Source: Spirosoma telluris (lineage in GTDB: Bacteria; Bacteroidota; Bacteroidia; Cytophagales; Spirosomataceae). From it: 64,000 bases of DNA. The stretch covers positions 1,984,001-2,048,000 of the forward strand of contig QLII01000001.1 in NCBI GenBank assembly GCA_003259005.1, given 5' to 3'. Under the pieces are notes generated by a model. It had not been told where the DNA came from, ran no database searches, and saw only the letters and a list, made by a program, of their open reading frames with translations. The position numbers and the translations under genes were made by a program. Below are positions 35,948-46,459 of this stretch, one piece after another (position 1 is the first letter of the stretch; every line of letters begins with the position of its first letter).

Positions 35948-37441
35948 CTACATTTTCTCCAGAACCCGTTCCATCGAAACCTCCTGTCCAATCCGGGCTT
36001 TCAGTTCACTGATGGGAATACGAATTTGCTCAGTTGTATCGCGGTAACGAATCGTTACAGTATCGTCTTCCAGGGTTTGGTAATCGACCGCGATACAGAA
36101 GGGAGTTCCGATTAAATCCTGTCGCGTATACCGTTTGCCAATGGCGTCCCGCTCTTCATACACCACCCGAAACTCCGAACGAAGGCTCTTTACAATTTCT
36201 TCTGCTTTTTCAGGCAGGCCATCTCTACGCATTAGGGGGAAAACAGCCGCTTTGATTGGAGCCAATGCCGGATGCAGTTTCAGGTAGGTCCGTTCTTTCT
36301 GCTGGTCACCTTCACCTACGGTCTCTTTAGTAAAGGCGTTACAGAACACGGCCAAAAACAAACGGTCGGCACCAACGGATGTTTCTACTACGTAAGGGAT
36401 GTAATTACCGTAAGGCTTACCCGTTGCTTCGTCGATGTCGTTGTCGAAATACTGCTGCTTTTTACGGCTCAGTTCCTGGTGTGCTTTCAGGTCAAAATCG
36501 GTGCGGGAGTGAATACCCTCCATTTCACGGAAACCAAACGGAAACTGGTACTCAATGTCTACAGCAGCATTGGCGTAGTGAGCCAGCTTCTCGTGGTTGT
36601 GAAATTTGAGCTTCTCGGCAGGTAAACCAACGGCCTGGTGGAACTTCATCCGGGCATCACGCCAGGTTTCATACCACTTCATTTCGGTGCCAGGGCGCAC
36701 AAAAAACTGCATTTCCATCTGCTCGAACTCGCGCATCCGGAAAGTAAACTGCCGGGCTACGATCTCGTTCCGAAACGCTTTCCCAATCTGCGCAATCCCA
36801 AACGGAATCTTCATCCGGCCGGTTTTCTGCACATTCAGAAAGTTGACAAAAATACCCTGCGCTGTTTCGGGACGGAGATAAATCAGGCTGGCATCTTCGG
36901 CTAACGAACCTACCTGCGTCGAAAACATCAGGTTAAACTGACGAACTTCAGTCCAGTTATCAGTGCCGGAAACGGGATCTTTGATCCCTTCGGCAAGGAT
37001 AAGATTCCGAAGCCCTTCCATATCCTCTGCACTTTGTAAACGCCCAAGTTCATCGCGAAGAGCCTGACCACGAGCGACATCGCCCGCAAGCTCATACGAC
37101 TCGGCTTTGAGTTCAATAAGTTGATCGGCGCGATACCGTTTCTTCGAGTCTTTGTTGTCGATCATCGGATCGTTGAACGAGTCAACGTGTCCCGACGCTT
37201 TCCACGTCAGTGGGTGCATGAAGATCGACGCGTCAATCCCCACCACATTGTCGTGGAGTTGCGTCATAGCCTTCCACCACAGCGTTTTGAGGTTATTTTT
37301 GAGTTCAACGCCATTCTGTCCATAGTCATACACGGCCTGCAACCCATCATAGATTTCGGAGGACGGGAATACGAAGCCATATTCTTTGGCGTGAGAGATA
37401 ATGTCTTGCAGCGATGTAGCTGGCACTTGTGTAGTATTCAT
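35948..37441 (-). CDS. glyS: glycyl-tRNA synthetase (single-chain alpha2 type)
   Basis: This class II synthetase of 497 residues attaches glycine to tRNA-Gly. It is the eukaryote/archaeal-like homodimeric type used by Bacteroidota, Firmicutes and others. Landmarks: GFVFPSSEIYDGLQAVYDYGQNG, LRPETAQGIFVNF (motif 2 region), REFEQMEMQFFVRPGTE, and the C-terminal anticodon-binding part ending in EVSMERVLEKM. The ATG at 37441 is chosen; the upstream ATG would sit on the promoter box at 37451-37458. Full length and intact. Confidence 0.93.
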   Translation of the reverse strand: MNTTQVPATSLQDIISHAKEYGFVFPSSEIYDGLQAVYDYGQNGVELKNNLKTLWWKAMTQLHDNVVGIDASIFMHPLTWKASGHVDSFNDPMIDNKDSKKRYRADQLIELKAESYELAGDVARGQALRDELGRLQSAEDMEGLRNLILAEGIKDPVSGTDNWTEVRQFNLMFSTQVGSLAEDASLIYLRPETAQGIFVNFLNVQKTGRMKIPFGIAQIGKAFRNEIVARQFTFRMREFEQMEMQFFVRPGTEMKWYETWRDARMKFHQAVGLPAEKLKFHNHEKLAHYANAAVDIEYQFPFGFREMEGIHSRTDFDLKAHQELSRKKQQYFDNDIDEATGKPYGNYIPYVVETSVGADRLFLAVFCNAFTKETVGEGDQQKERTYLKLHPALAPIKAAVFPLMRRDGLPEKAEEIVKSLRSEFRVVYEERDAIGKRYTRQDLIGTPFCIAVDYQTLEDDTVTIRYRDTTEQIRIPISELKARIGQEVSMERVLEKM

Positions 37442-37450
37442 ACGTAGGCG

Positions 37451-37458
37451 CAAAAGTA
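37451..37458 (-). promoter_or_regulatory. glyS: -7 box TACTTTTG of glyS
   Basis: The minus strand reads TACTTTTG (TAnnTTTG). It ends 9 bases before the glyS ATG at 37441, giving a leader of only a few bases. It argues against the ATG four codons upstream. Confidence 0.5.
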
Positions 37459-37583
37459 CAAAAGTTCTTAATGCGCGGCCAAAGACCTAGTGCTGCTAAT
37501 TAATGTAGACTGTAAAATCTTCTGTTAATCAGCACTTGGCAAAGAAACTTTACACAAGCCGGCCATCCTGCCCATTTTTTCCG

Positions 37584-37591
37584 TACCTTTG
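37584..37591 (+). promoter_or_regulatory. prs: -7 box TACCTTTG of prs
   Basis: TACCTTTG matches the Bacteroidota consensus, 22 bases before the prs ATG at 37614. No clear TTG box lies at the right distance upstream. Confidence 0.6.
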
Positions 37592-37613
37592 CGGGAAATT
37601 TGTCTGGCATACA

Positions 37614-38552
37614 ATGGCATCGTTTAATCCAGTTAAGATTTTTTCGGGGAGTCAGTCCACCTACTTAGCTGAAAAAATTGCGCACTACTACGGGAAAGAC
37701 TTAGGCGGCTACACCTGCCGACGGTTTAGCGATGGTGAAATGTCGCCCAGTTTTGAGGAGTCCGTTCGGGGTTGCGATGTATTTTTGATTCAATCCACCC
37801 CCCACCGGCGGATAATCTACTGGAACTGTTACTAATGGTCGATGCGGCCGCCGGGCATCCGCGCACTATGTTACGGTTGTCATCCCTTATTTTGGGTACG
37901 CCCGTCAGGATCGGAAAGACAAACCCCGCGTGTCGATTGCGGCTAAACTAGTAGCCAACATGCTGGCCGCGTCGAAAGCCGACCGTCTGATGACGCTTGA
38001 CCTTCATGCCGGGCAAATTCAGGGCTTCTTTGACTTTCCTGTTGATCACCTGGAAGGAACGTCGGTGTTTGTACCGTATATCAAAAGCCTGAATTTAGAT
38101 AATCTGGTGATTGCCTCGCCTGACGTAGGGGTGCTAACCGCGCCCGCGTATTCGCGAAGCATTTTAACGCCGATATCGTACTGTGCGATAAACACCGCAA
38201 ACGGGCTAACGAAATTGCCTCCATGCAGGTCATCGGCGATGTTGAAGGTGCCAATGTCGTGCTAGTCGATGACTTGATTGATACGGGCGGAACGATGGCA
38301 AAAGCGGCCCAGATTATTATGGACAAAGGCGCCCAATCCGTTCGGGCGGTCTGTACGCACCCGATTATGTCGGGGAAAGCGCACGAAAATATTGCTAACT
38401 CAGTGTTGGATGAGTTAGTCGTTTCGGATACACTGCCGTTAAAGCAGACCAACGAAAAGATCAGAGTATTGTCGGTGGCGGAGTTATTTGCCAAAGCCAT
38501 TGGCCGTATTCGAGACCATGAATCTATTAGTTCACTGTTTATAAAATACTAA
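37614..38552 (+). CDS. prs: ribose-phosphate pyrophosphokinase, three frameshifts
   Basis: This enzyme makes PRPP from ribose-5-phosphate and ATP for nucleotide, His, Trp and NAD synthesis. About 313 residues after repair, typical length. Landmarks: FSGSQSTYLAEKIAHYYG, FSDGEMSPSF, LDLHAGQIQGFFD, DVEGANVVLVDDLIDTGGTM (PRPP loop). Three breaks: C6 37798-37803 (repair restores QSTPPPADNLLELLLMVDA), CC 37848-37849 (restores ARRASAHYVTVVIPYFGYA) and G4 38128-38131 (restores SPDVGGANRARVFAKHF). Since it is essential, these are assembly errors. It lies upstream of rplY. Confidence 0.92.
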
Positions 38553-38627
38553 AGAGCGAAAGAGTGAAAGAGTGAAAGAGCGTCAACAGCTAATCACTCT
38601 TTCGCTCACTCGCTCTTTCACTCTTTA
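38550..38627. repeat. GAGCGAAA-type inverted repeat between prs and rplY
   Basis: Arms of about 33 bases (38550-38582, 38595-38627) made of GAGCGAAA/GAGTGAAA units and their complement. The sequence is closely related to 13371-13463. It overlaps the prs stop and ends 12 bases before the rplY ATG. Confidence 0.82.
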
Positions 38628-38639
38628 AATTTTTAAGTC

Positions 38640-39208
38640 ATGAAAAAAATCGAGATTGTAGGGTATCAACGAGCGAATCTCGGCCGCACGGAATCACAAG
38701 CGATTCGGGCCGAGGGCAATGTTCCGTGTGTGTTATACGGTGGTGAAGAGCAAGTGCATTTTTATGCACCCGCGATTCTGTTCCGCGACTTAGTGTACAC
38801 GCCTAATATTTTTGAAGTAGCCCTCAACATTGAGGGGCTGAATACCGGGCTATCCTGCAGGAAACCCAGTTCCACCCAGTGAGCGATGTGCTGTTGCATG
38901 CCGACTTCCTGTTGGTGACGGACAAAAAGCCTGTTAAAATTGCGGTTCCCGTTCGCTTGATCGGTACCGCTCCAGGTGTACAGAAAGGTGGTAAATTAGT
39001 AACCCGCGTTCGGAAACTGCGCGTGAAAGGAAATGTTGAAAACATTCCTGATTTCATTGATGTCGATGTATCGGGTCTTGAGCTCGGTAAATCTGTCCGG
39101 GTTGGTCAGATTTCGGTGAAGAACGTTGAAGTGCTCGAACAGGCGTCAAACCCAGTAGCTAGCATCGAAATTCCACGTGCACTGCGTGGTACGGTTTCGG
39201 CCAAATAA
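38640..39208 (+). CDS. rplY: 50S ribosomal protein L25/general stress protein Ctc, frameshifted
   Basis: This 5S-rRNA-binding ribosomal protein has 189 residues after repair. The N-terminal L25 domain is MKKIEIVGYQRANLGRTESQ, EGNVPCVLYGGEEQVHF, and the TL5-type C-terminal domain holds PVKIAVPVRLIGTAPGVQKGG, IPDFIDVDVSGLELGKSVRVG. The frame breaks at CC(GGG) 38845-38849; one extra C restores IEGLNTRAILQETQFHPVSD. The long, Ctc-type length is normal for Bacteroidota. Probably transcribed with prs. Confidence 0.92.
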
Positions 39209-39247
39209 ATTCGGCTATTTGCCAACTTATTACACTAATAGATTTAC

Positions 39248-39283
39248 AAAAAGTCCCCGTCAGATCTCTGACGGGGACTTTTT
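39248..39283 (+). terminator. 17-bp terminator after rplY
   Basis: AAAAAGTCCCCGTCAGA pairs perfectly with TCTGACGGGGACTTTTT around a 2-base loop, followed by a T-rich stretch. It is a standard intrinsic terminator of the prs-rplY transcript and can also serve copA on the other strand. Confidence 0.9.
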
Positions 39284-39290
39284 GTATTTT

Positions 39291-39323
39291 AACTTCCCGA
39301 AACTTCAAAAGTTTCGGGAAGTT
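39291..39323. repeat. 14-bp inverted repeat, AACTTCCCGAAA family
   Basis: AACTTCCCGAAACT (39291-39304) pairs with 39310-39323 around TCAAA. The same core is found at 11776-11808. It lies between the rplY terminator and the copA stop. Confidence 0.8.
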
Positions 39324-39348
39324 GTTGACGTTCAGAAAGGGGATAGAC

Positions 39349-41676
39349 TCAGAGTTTCATAGCCCGCAATCTCAGACTATTACTCACAACCGACACCGAA
39401 CTCAGGGCCATAGCGGCTCCGGCAATCATTGGATTTAACAAGAAACCGAATGAAGGATAAAGCAGGCCCGCAGCAATAGGAATACCAATCAGGTTGTAAA
39501 TAAACGCCCAGAACAGATTTTGCCGAATAACCCGAACCGTTTGCTTCGACAGTTGCAGAGCTTTGGGGATGCTGTTCAAATCAGAGGTTATCAAGGTCAT
39601 TCGGGCTACGTCCATGGCAATGTCTGAGCCTTTACCCATCGCAATACTCACATCCGCCTGAGCCATTGCCTGTGAATCGTTGATACCATCGCCAACCATC
39701 GCCACGATCTTACCCGCTCTCTGTAATTCCTTTACAAAATTAGCTTTATCAGCAGGCATCTGGTTCGCTCTGACGTCGTTTACGCCTACCTGATTTGCTA
39801 CAGTAGCAGCCGTTTGCGCATTATCGCCCGTTAGCATATAGACCGAAATACCCTGGCTTTGCAATGTATGTATGGCCTGTTTTGAACTAGCTTTAATGGG
39901 ATCGGCAATGGCAAGTATGGCTAAGACCTCGCTTTGGATTCCGGCGCTTTCGCGTCGGGCAAAAAATACCACCGTTTTAGCCTGATTCTCCCAGTCAATA
40001 GCTTGTTGCAGCAATTCATCAGGCACCTTGATTTTATTTTCAGTCAGCAGATTCTGATTACCGACAAAGTACGTGTCCTGTTGGTAGCGAGCTGTGACAC
40101 CGCGCCCTGTTACACTTTCAAAGGTATCCAGTACCACTAATTCTGTATTGGCCAACTTTGTCGTTACGGCCTCAGCTAGTGGATGCGCTGACTGTGACTC
40201 CAACGTATACAGCACGCGTTGAAGCTGGGGTAAATCATAGCCATCAACCATCCAGCGTAAATCCGTTACGACCGGCTTCCCTTCGGTAATCGTGCCGGTT
40301 TTGTCCAAAACAATCGCATTGACCCGATGGCCTACTTCAAGGCTTTCGGCATCTTTGATCAGAATATTGTTTTCGGCTCCCTTGCCAATACCAACCATGA
40401 TGGCCGTCGGCGTAGCTAGTCCCAACGCACATGGGCAGGCAATAACCAGTACCGTGACGGAGGTTAGCAAAGCCGTTGTAAATGGGTCGGCATCAGGAGC
40501 CAGGTAATGCCCAAATACCATCCAGACCACAAACGTCAATACCGCAATACCCAGCACTACCGGAACGAAAACACCCGCAATGCGGTCAACCAGTTGTTGC
40601 ACCGGAGCCTTACTCCCCTGAGCATCCTGCACCATACGAATAATTTGAGCCAGTAGGGTATCAGCACCCACTTTTTCAGCCCGAAACCGAAAACTACCTT
40701 TCTGGTTAATCGTTCCGGCAAAAACGGCTGCACCGCCTTGTTTTTCAACCGGCAATGGCTCACCACTAATCATACTCTCATCCACGAACGAGTTTCCTGA
40801 GTCAACCCGACCATCCACGGGAATTTTCTCACCAGGCCGAACGACAAGCAATTGCCCCACCTGCACCGACGAAATAGGAATCTCACGCTCGGTATTTCCC
40901 TCAACCAGACGAACCGTTTTGGGTTGTAAGCCCATCAACTTCTTTATGGCCGACGAGGTGGTTGATTTCGCGCGCTCTTCCAGCACTTTACCTAGTAAAA
41001 TAAAGGCAATAACGACTGAAGCTGCTTCAAAATACACATGCGGATGTTGCCCACGCTGGTGCCAGAATTCAGGATAAAACGTATTGAATGCACTGAATAA
41101 AAAAGCAATGCCCGTACTGAGCGCCACCAGTGTGTCCATGTTGACACTGTCGTGACGTGCCTGCTTCCAGGCATTAACAAAAAAAGACCGGCCCAATCCA
41201 AATACAATCAAAGCCGATAAAGTCATCGTAAGGTAATTGGCATAGGACGTCCAGCCTCTAGCCTCGACCTGATCCATTAAGAACATGCCAATGACAACAA
41301 TGGGCAACGACAAAATCAACGCCCAGCTCGTTCGCTGCTTCAGTTGGCGATAATGCTGTTGCTGCGCTTCGGCCTGTATCTGTTGCGGATCGGGCTTAGT
41401 AGGATCTTCGGATTCGACTACGATATCGTACCCAGCCGAGCGAACCGCTTTTTGCAATCCGTCCACTGTCACAACCGTAGGATCGAACTGCACCCAGGCA
41501 GATTGATTCGCGTAGTTCACACCCGCATCGCTAACTCCAGTTGTACTTTTCAGCGTGGACTCAACACTTATAGCGCAAGCCGCACAACTCATTTCGAGCA
41601 CTGGAAACGTTTTCCGAATGTCGGTATTGGTGGCCTTACTGTTTTCTGAACTTACCTCAATTGTATTCGTAGCCAT
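39349..41676 (-). CDS. copA: copper-translocating P1B-type ATPase
   Basis: This is the inner-membrane Cu(I) export pump, 775 residues. One N-terminal HMA domain ([17 protein letters not shown], Cys31 and Cys34) precedes eight helices. The intramembrane CPC motif is [16 protein letters not shown], the phosphorylation site [11 protein letters not shown], the ATP-binding SAHPLAEA, and the hinge [23 protein letters not shown] plus the N-terminal CxxC point to copper (silver possible). It is translated after a 68-residue HMA chaperone 7 bases upstream, divergently from the RND pump. Full length and intact. Confidence 0.94.
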   Translation of the reverse strand: MATNTIEVSSENSKATNTDIRKTFPVLEMSCAACAISVESTLKSTTGVSDAGVNYANQSAWVQFDPTVVTVDGLQKAVRSAGYDIVVESEDPTKPDPQQIQAEAQQQHYRQLKQRTSWALILSLPIVVIGMFLMDQVEARGWTSYANYLTMTLSALIVFGLGRSFFVNAWKQARHDSVNMDTLVALSTGIAFLFSAFNTFYPEFWHQRGQHPHVYFEAASVVIAFILLGKVLEERAKSTTSSAIKKLMGLQPKTVRLVEGNTEREIPISSVQVGQLLVVRPGEKIPVDGRVDSGNSFVDESMISGEPLPVEKQGGAAVFAGTINQKGSFRFRAEKVGADTLLAQIIRMVQDAQGSKAPVQQLVDRIAGVFVPVVLGIAVLTFVVWMVFGHYLAPDADPFTTALLTSVTVLVIACPCALGLATPTAIMVGIGKGAENNILIKDAESLEVGHRVNAIVLDKTGTITEGKPVVTDLRWMVDGYDLPQLQRVLYTLESQSAHPLAEAVTTKLANTELVVLDTFESVTGRGVTARYQQDTYFVGNQNLLTENKIKVPDELLQQAIDWENQAKTVVFFARRESAGIQSEVLAILAIADPIKASSKQAIHTLQSQGISVYMLTGDNAQTAATVANQVGVNDVRANQMPADKANFVKELQRAGKIVAMVGDGINDSQAMAQADVSIAMGKGSDIAMDVARMTLITSDLNSIPKALQLSKQTVRVIRQNLFWAFIYNLIGIPIAAGLLYPSFGFLLNPMIAGAAMALSSVSVVSNSLRLRAMKL

Positions 41677-41683
41677 GAGCGTA

Positions 41684-41890
41684 TTAATTCAACGGCTCAG
41701 CTTTGTAGCCTGCTTTTTCAATAGCCTGCTTAACGACTGACGCATTGCTGGCCTCTGCCGTCAGTACTTTATCAGGGGTCTGGACATCAACCTGCCAGTG
41801 ACCTTCACCAACAGCTTCATTCAGGAAAGGCGTAACAGTTGCAATGCAACCGCCACATTTAATATTGGTTTTGAATTTTAAGGTTTCCAT
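41684..41890 (-). CDS. small HMA-domain copper chaperone
   Basis: This is a 68-residue single-domain HMA protein. The motif is [27 protein letters not shown] replaces the usual MxCxxC, as in several Bacteroidota Atx1-like chaperones. The fold closes with [17 protein letters not shown]. It lies 7 bases upstream of copA on the same strand and should hand Cu(I) to the pump. The start is the ATG at 41890; an upstream GTG/ATG-like extension would add non-HMA residues from the intergenic region. Confidence 0.88.
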   Translation of the reverse strand: METLKFKTNIKCGGCIATVTPFLNEAVGEGHWQVDVQTPDKVLTAEASNASVVKQAIEKAGYKAEPLN

Positions 41891-41984
41891 CGTTTTAGCA
41901 CGCTTTGTTTCAGGGACAACATAATTTACTCGACAAAGGTCACCCCAAACGGATGCAAAATGCTTATACAATTGTGGGTGACTC

Positions 41985-42007
41985 GTATAAAATTAGTCCA
42001 ATTATAC
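41985..42007. promoter_or_regulatory. imperfect palindrome between the copA and RND genes
   Basis: GTATAAAATT-AGTCC-AATTATAC is an imperfect dyad in the 219-base gap between the divergent chaperone and RND starts. It is a candidate operator for a metal regulator. No binding protein is known, so confidence is low. Confidence 0.35.
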
Positions 42008-42109
42008 TGCTGCATGTTTTAACCCACTTTTAACAACAGATTAAGCCAAATTTAAGTCTGGTGAAGGACTTTTGTCGCCGTACCAATATCTGCTCTGTAC
42101 GCCACCGGC

Positions 42110-45100
42110 ATGAATAAGTTCATAAAGAGTATTTTGTCCTTCTCGCTTAAGAACAAATTTTTCATATTTTTCCTGACAGCTTTAGCAGTCGTAGCAGGGG
42201 TTATCAGCTACCAGAATACGCCAATTGAAGCCTTCCCAGACGTTACCAATACGCAGATTACCCTAATTACCCAATGGCCTGGGCGCTCAGCCGAAGAGAT
42301 TGAAAAATTCGTTACCATCCCCATCGAAATTGGCCTGAACTCGGTTCAGAAACGGACCGATATTCGGTCAACATCCTTATTTGGTCTATCGGTCATAAAA
42401 GTTTTGTTTGATGATGGTGTTGATGATGCATTTGCCCGCCAGCAGGTTAATAACCTGCTTAATGGGGTCGAACTGCCCGAAGGTATCCGTCCCGATGTAC
42501 AGCCGCCCTATGGCCCTACCGGCGAAATTTTCCGGTATACGCTCCAGTCGCCAACCCGCACTGCCCGTGAACTCAAAACCGTGCAGGATTGGGTTATCGA
42601 CCGTCAGCTAAAAAGTGTGCCGGGTGTGGCCGATGTGGTAAGCTTCGGCGGTGAAGTAAAGACCTATGAAATTTCGGTCGATCCGCGCCGTCTCATGGAT
42701 TACAACATTACCCCTCTTCAGTTGTATCAGGCAGTAGCCAATTCGAACGTGAACGTGGGGGCGATGTCATCGAGAAAAATTCAGAAGCTTACGTCGTGCG
42801 GGGCATTGGACTGCTGCGTAATCAGCAGGATATCCAGAATATCACCATCAAGAATATTAAGGGTACGCCCATTATGGTGCGCAATGTAGCCCAGGTCTCA
42901 GAATCGGCCTTGCCCCGGCTTGGGCAGGCCGGTCGAGACCGACAAGATGATGTTGTAGAGTGTATTATCGTCATGCGGAAGGGCGAGAATCCCAGCGAAG
43001 TAATTGAGCGTGTGAAGGATAAAATCAACGACCTTAATACGCGGATTTTACCAGCCGATGTGCAGATCAATACGTTTTACAACCGCGAAACGCTGATCAA
43101 TTTTGCAACCCATACGGTAACCCACAACCTGATCGAAGGTATCATCTTCGTAACGGTCATCGTCTTCATTTTCATGGCCGACTGGCGTACTACCGTCACG
43201 GTATCGATTGTTATTCCGTTAGCCTTATTGTTTGCCTTTATCTGTTTGCGGCTCAAGGGCATGTCTGCCAACCTGCTATCGATGGGGGCTATTGATTTCG
43301 GTATTATTGTCGATGGAGCCGTTGTGATGGTGGAGGGTATTTTCGTTACGCTCGATGAGATGGCCCACAAAGAGGGTATGGCGAAGTTCAACCGGCTCGC
43401 CAAACTTGGGATTCTCCGAAAAACAGGGACCGAAATGGGTAAGGCGATTTTCTTCTCCAAGCTCATTATTATCACTTGCCTGGTTCCTATCTTCTCGTTT
43501 CAGAAAGTAGAGGGCAAAATGTTTTCCCCTCTGGCCTGGACGCTTGGATTCGCTCTGCTCGGTGCGCTGATTTTTACCCTGACACTCGTACCCGTACTAG
43601 CTAGTATTTTACTTAAGAAGAACGTTCGCGAAAAACACAATCCATTTGTCAACCTCGTCACTAAATATGCTACCCAGGCATTTGGATTTACGTTCGCTCA
43701 CAAAAAAATGAGTTTGCTGGTCACAACCATTATTGTGGTTATTGGGTTGTCGGGTTTTAGCTTACTGGGAACCGAGTTTTTGCCAGAACTTAACGAAGGC
43801 TCAATTTACGTTCGGGCAACGATGCCTATGAGTATTTCGTTACCGGAGTCGGTGAAGCAAACGGTGCAGATGCGACACATTTTCGAACAGTTTCCCGAAG
43901 TGAAAGGGGTCATTTCGCAAACTGGACGGCCTAATGATGGTACTGACCCTACGGGTTTTTACAACATAGAATTCCTGGTCGATATTTATCCCCAGGACGA
44001 TTGGAAAAGTAAGTTGACCAAAGAGGAGTTAGTGGATAAGATGCAGGAAAAGCTGGCTGTCTTCCCGGGCGTAAACTTCAACTTCTCGCAGCCCATTATG
44101 GATAATGTAGAGGAGGCTGTTTCGGGGGTAAAAGGCTCCATTGCCGTTAAAATTTATGGCCCTGACCAGAACATTCTGGAAGCCAAAGCGGGAGAAATCC
44201 AGAAACAGTTAGCGACTGTCCACGGAATTGAAGATCTGGGGGTTATTCGTACTACAGGACAGCCCGAAATGCGCATCGAATTAGACGAGCGGAAACTCGC
44301 TTTATACGGCGTCAATAAAGCCGACGCCGAAGCAGTCATCGAGATGGCTATTGGTGGGAAAGCCGCTACCCAGATATATGAAGGTGAGCGCAAGTTCGAT
44401 CTGCGCATTCGGTACGACAAGCCGTTCCGATCAAATGAGCAGCAGATCAGCCAGTTAATGGTACCAACCGAAACGGGCAGCATGATTCCTGTGAAGGAAA
44501 TTGCGAATGTATATACCCAAATGGGACCCGTGCTGATTTTCCGGGAGGCTAGCCAGCGCTATGGGGCAGTGAAGTTTTCGGTTCGTGGGCGCGATATGGG
44601 CAGTGCCGTTGCCGAAGCACAACAGAAGGTACTCGCTAACGTGAAGCTCCCCGCTGGCTATACCGTGAAATGGGCGGGTGATTTTGAAAACCAGCAACGG
44701 GCAACGGCTCGTTTGGCCCAGGTAGTTCCTATTAGCTTACTGGCGATCTTCTTCATTCTATTCGTGTTGTTCGGCAATGTCAAAGACGCTGGGCTGGTGC
44801 TTTTCAACGTTCCGTTCGCTATTATTGGCGGCATCGCGGCTTTGCTCGTCACGCACGTTAACTTCAGCATTTCGGCGGGCATTGGTTTTATTGCCCTGTT
44901 TGGTATTTGTATACAGAATGGTGTAATTTTAATTTCCGTCTTTAAGAAGAACCTTCGTAACAGTTTATCGCTCAACGACGCTATTCGCGATGGGGTTATT
45001 TCCCGCATACGCCCGGTGGTCATGACAGCCATGATGGCAGGCATTGGGTTAATACCAGCGGCCGTATCTCATGGCATCGGCTCCGAGACGGCCAAGCCCT

Positions 45101-45207
45101 TAGCCATCGTCGTTATCGGTGGATTGATCACGGCAACATTACTGACCTTGTTCATATTTCCGCTAATTTTCTATGTTTTTTACCGGCAGAAATTAGATGA
45201 CAATTAA
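42110..45207 (+). CDS. CusA/CzcA-family heavy-metal efflux RND transporter, frameshifted
   Basis: This is a proton-driven metal pump of the inner membrane, 1032 residues after repair, the usual length for the HME-RND family. Landmarks: NKFIKSILSFSLKNKFFIFF (first helix), IPIEIGLNSVQKR, DFGIIVDGAVVMVEGIF (helix 4 acidic residues), EGSIYVRATMP, and the second-half helices ending in VVIGGLITATLLTLFIF. The frame breaks in the G5 run 42757-42761; one extra G restores NVGGDVIEKNSEAYVVRG. A periplasmic adaptor and outer-membrane channel are not encoded beside it. It is followed by a two-component system, so it may be metal-induced. Copper/silver is likely, with the CopA neighbour. Confidence 0.88.
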
Positions 45208-45291
45208 GAATCACGTAATTTTATATACGTTAGGTAATTTTAGCCTATGATTTGCGTTTTTATTGAAAAAAATTATAACATTTGTAATATA

Positions 45292-45325
45292 ATACAGCCA
45301 TATAAAAAGCTTTTTTATGCTGTAT
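45292..45325. terminator. AT-rich imperfect hairpin after the RND gene
   Basis: ATACAGC...AAAAAG is mirrored by CTTTTTTATGCTGTAT. It lies 85 bases after the RND stop in very AT-rich DNA. It may end the RND transcript. Confidence 0.5.
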
Positions 45326-45359
45326 AAAAGAAATTGCGTAGTTTCGCATAACAATCCTT

Positions 45360-45470
45360 TACAAAGGGAAGGTTGAACATCAAGATCCGGCGGCCGCCCG
45401 GTCGTCGATCTTGAAATGGTGTGGATAGAAGCGGAAAGCCGCCCCGATTTTCGGAGCGGCTTTTTTGTTT
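45360..45470 (+). ncRNA. candidate small RNA with GC hairpin and terminator
   Basis: An isolated GC-rich island in an AT-rich, 462-base gap. TCAAGATC/GATCTTGA (45380-45387 with 45407-45414) closes a 19-base G/C-rich loop containing GCGGCCGC. Then an intrinsic terminator (45435-45463, 13 bp with one mismatch, TTT loop) and TTTTTT follow. It lies about 150 bases after the RND stop and 200 before the response regulator. It looks like an independent small RNA or a long 3' UTR end. It does not match tmRNA, RNase P, 6S or SRP RNA features I know. Confidence 0.4.
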
Positions 45471-45669
45471 TTTTTACCTAAAAGGTCAGTAAAACGCTTT
45501 AATGCACTTTTAATACTGTTTTCAATCACTTTTAATTCCCTCAGACGACCTTGGGCAGGTAAGCAGAGAAGTCCTTTAGGCACTAATGTCAGCGTACTTG
45601 TCAGCTTTTATAAACTAATAATTTATTCTGCCGTTTTTAAATCAGACAAGAGCTATGTATGTTGCCGAT

Positions 45670-46347
45670 ATGAAAATTCTGGTGGTGGAAGACGAGCCCA
45701 AATTAGCCTCGTTTGTAAGGAAAGGGCTGGAAGAACAATCCTGCGAAGTAGATGTGGCTTTCGACGGTCAGGTTGGGCGAACAATGGCCCTCAATAATCT
45801 CTATGATGTGATTATTATGGATATCAACCTACCCAAAATGAACGGTTTCGATGTCGTTCAGGCTATTCGACAGGAGAAGAACCGTACCCCTGTACTTATG
45901 CTAACGGCGATGGGCTCTGTGGATGATAAACTAACCGGTTTTGAAGCGGGTGCCGATGATTACTTAGTCAAACCGTTTGAATTTCGGGAACTGATGGCAC
46001 GGCTACGTGCCCTTACCAAACGGAGCAGCGAAGCAGGCATGCAGGCCAATGTGCTGAAAGTAGCTGATCTTGAACTAGACCTGAACGAAAAAATAGCCCG
46101 CCGAAGTGATAAACGGATCGAACTGACGGCTAAAGAATTTGGTCTGCTTGAATACCTGATGCGTAACCGTGGGCGCGTTGTGTCACGGGTAGACATAGCC
46201 GAGAAAGTTTGGGATATTCACTTCGATACGGGCACTAATGTGATTGATGTTTACGTAAATTTCCTACGTAAAAAAATCGACAAGGACTTCCCTAAAAAGC
46301 TCATTCACACCGTGATTGGCATGGGCTATATGTTAAAAGAGGAGTAA
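45670..46347 (+). CDS. OmpR-family response regulator
   Basis: This two-component DNA-binding regulator has 225 residues from MKILVVEDEPKLASFV. The phosphorylation site is Asp in YDVIIMDINLPKMNG, with TAMGSVDDKLTGFEAGADDYLVKPFEF (Thr and Lys switch residues). The C-terminal winged helix reads KRIELTAKEFGLLEYLMRN and ends in HTVIGMGYMLKEE. It is followed after 112 bases by its sensor kinase. Following the RND pump it is comparable to CusR/CopR systems, which respond to periplasmic copper; that role is inferred. An ATG at 45655 also exists, but conserved sequence begins at 45670. Confidence 0.9.
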   Translation: MKILVVEDEPKLASFVRKGLEEQSCEVDVAFDGQVGRTMALNNLYDVIIMDINLPKMNGFDVVQAIRQEKNRTPVLMLTAMGSVDDKLTGFEAGADDYLVKPFEFRELMARLRALTKRSSEAGMQANVLKVADLELDLNEKIARRSDKRIELTAKEFGLLEYLMRNRGRVVSRVDIAEKVWDIHFDTGTNVIDVYVNFLRKKIDKDFPKKLIHTVIGMGYMLKEE

Positions 46348-46459
46348 AAGGGAGGAATGGAGAAAAGGGAAGAGCGGAGGAAAGGGAGGAAGGCGAAGTT
46401 CAGTGCATATCCCTTTTCCCTTTTCTCCGCTCCTCCCTTTTCTCCATTCTCCTTTTCCT
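46345..46459. repeat. GGGAGGA-type inverted repeat before the sensor kinase
   Basis: The purine-rich proximal arm (AAAAGGGAGGAATGGAG...) is mirrored by a pyrimidine arm (CTCCATTCTCCTTTTCC) that ends 1 base before the kinase ATG at 46460. It also covers the response-regulator stop. Folding would hide the kinase start region, so it may modulate translation of the kinase. Confidence 0.82.

Noticed and set aside
45360..45470. tmRNA, RNase P RNA, 6S or SRP RNA in the gap after the RND gene
   Set aside because: None of the sequence signatures of these RNAs that I know can be found; the element is also too short for the first two.
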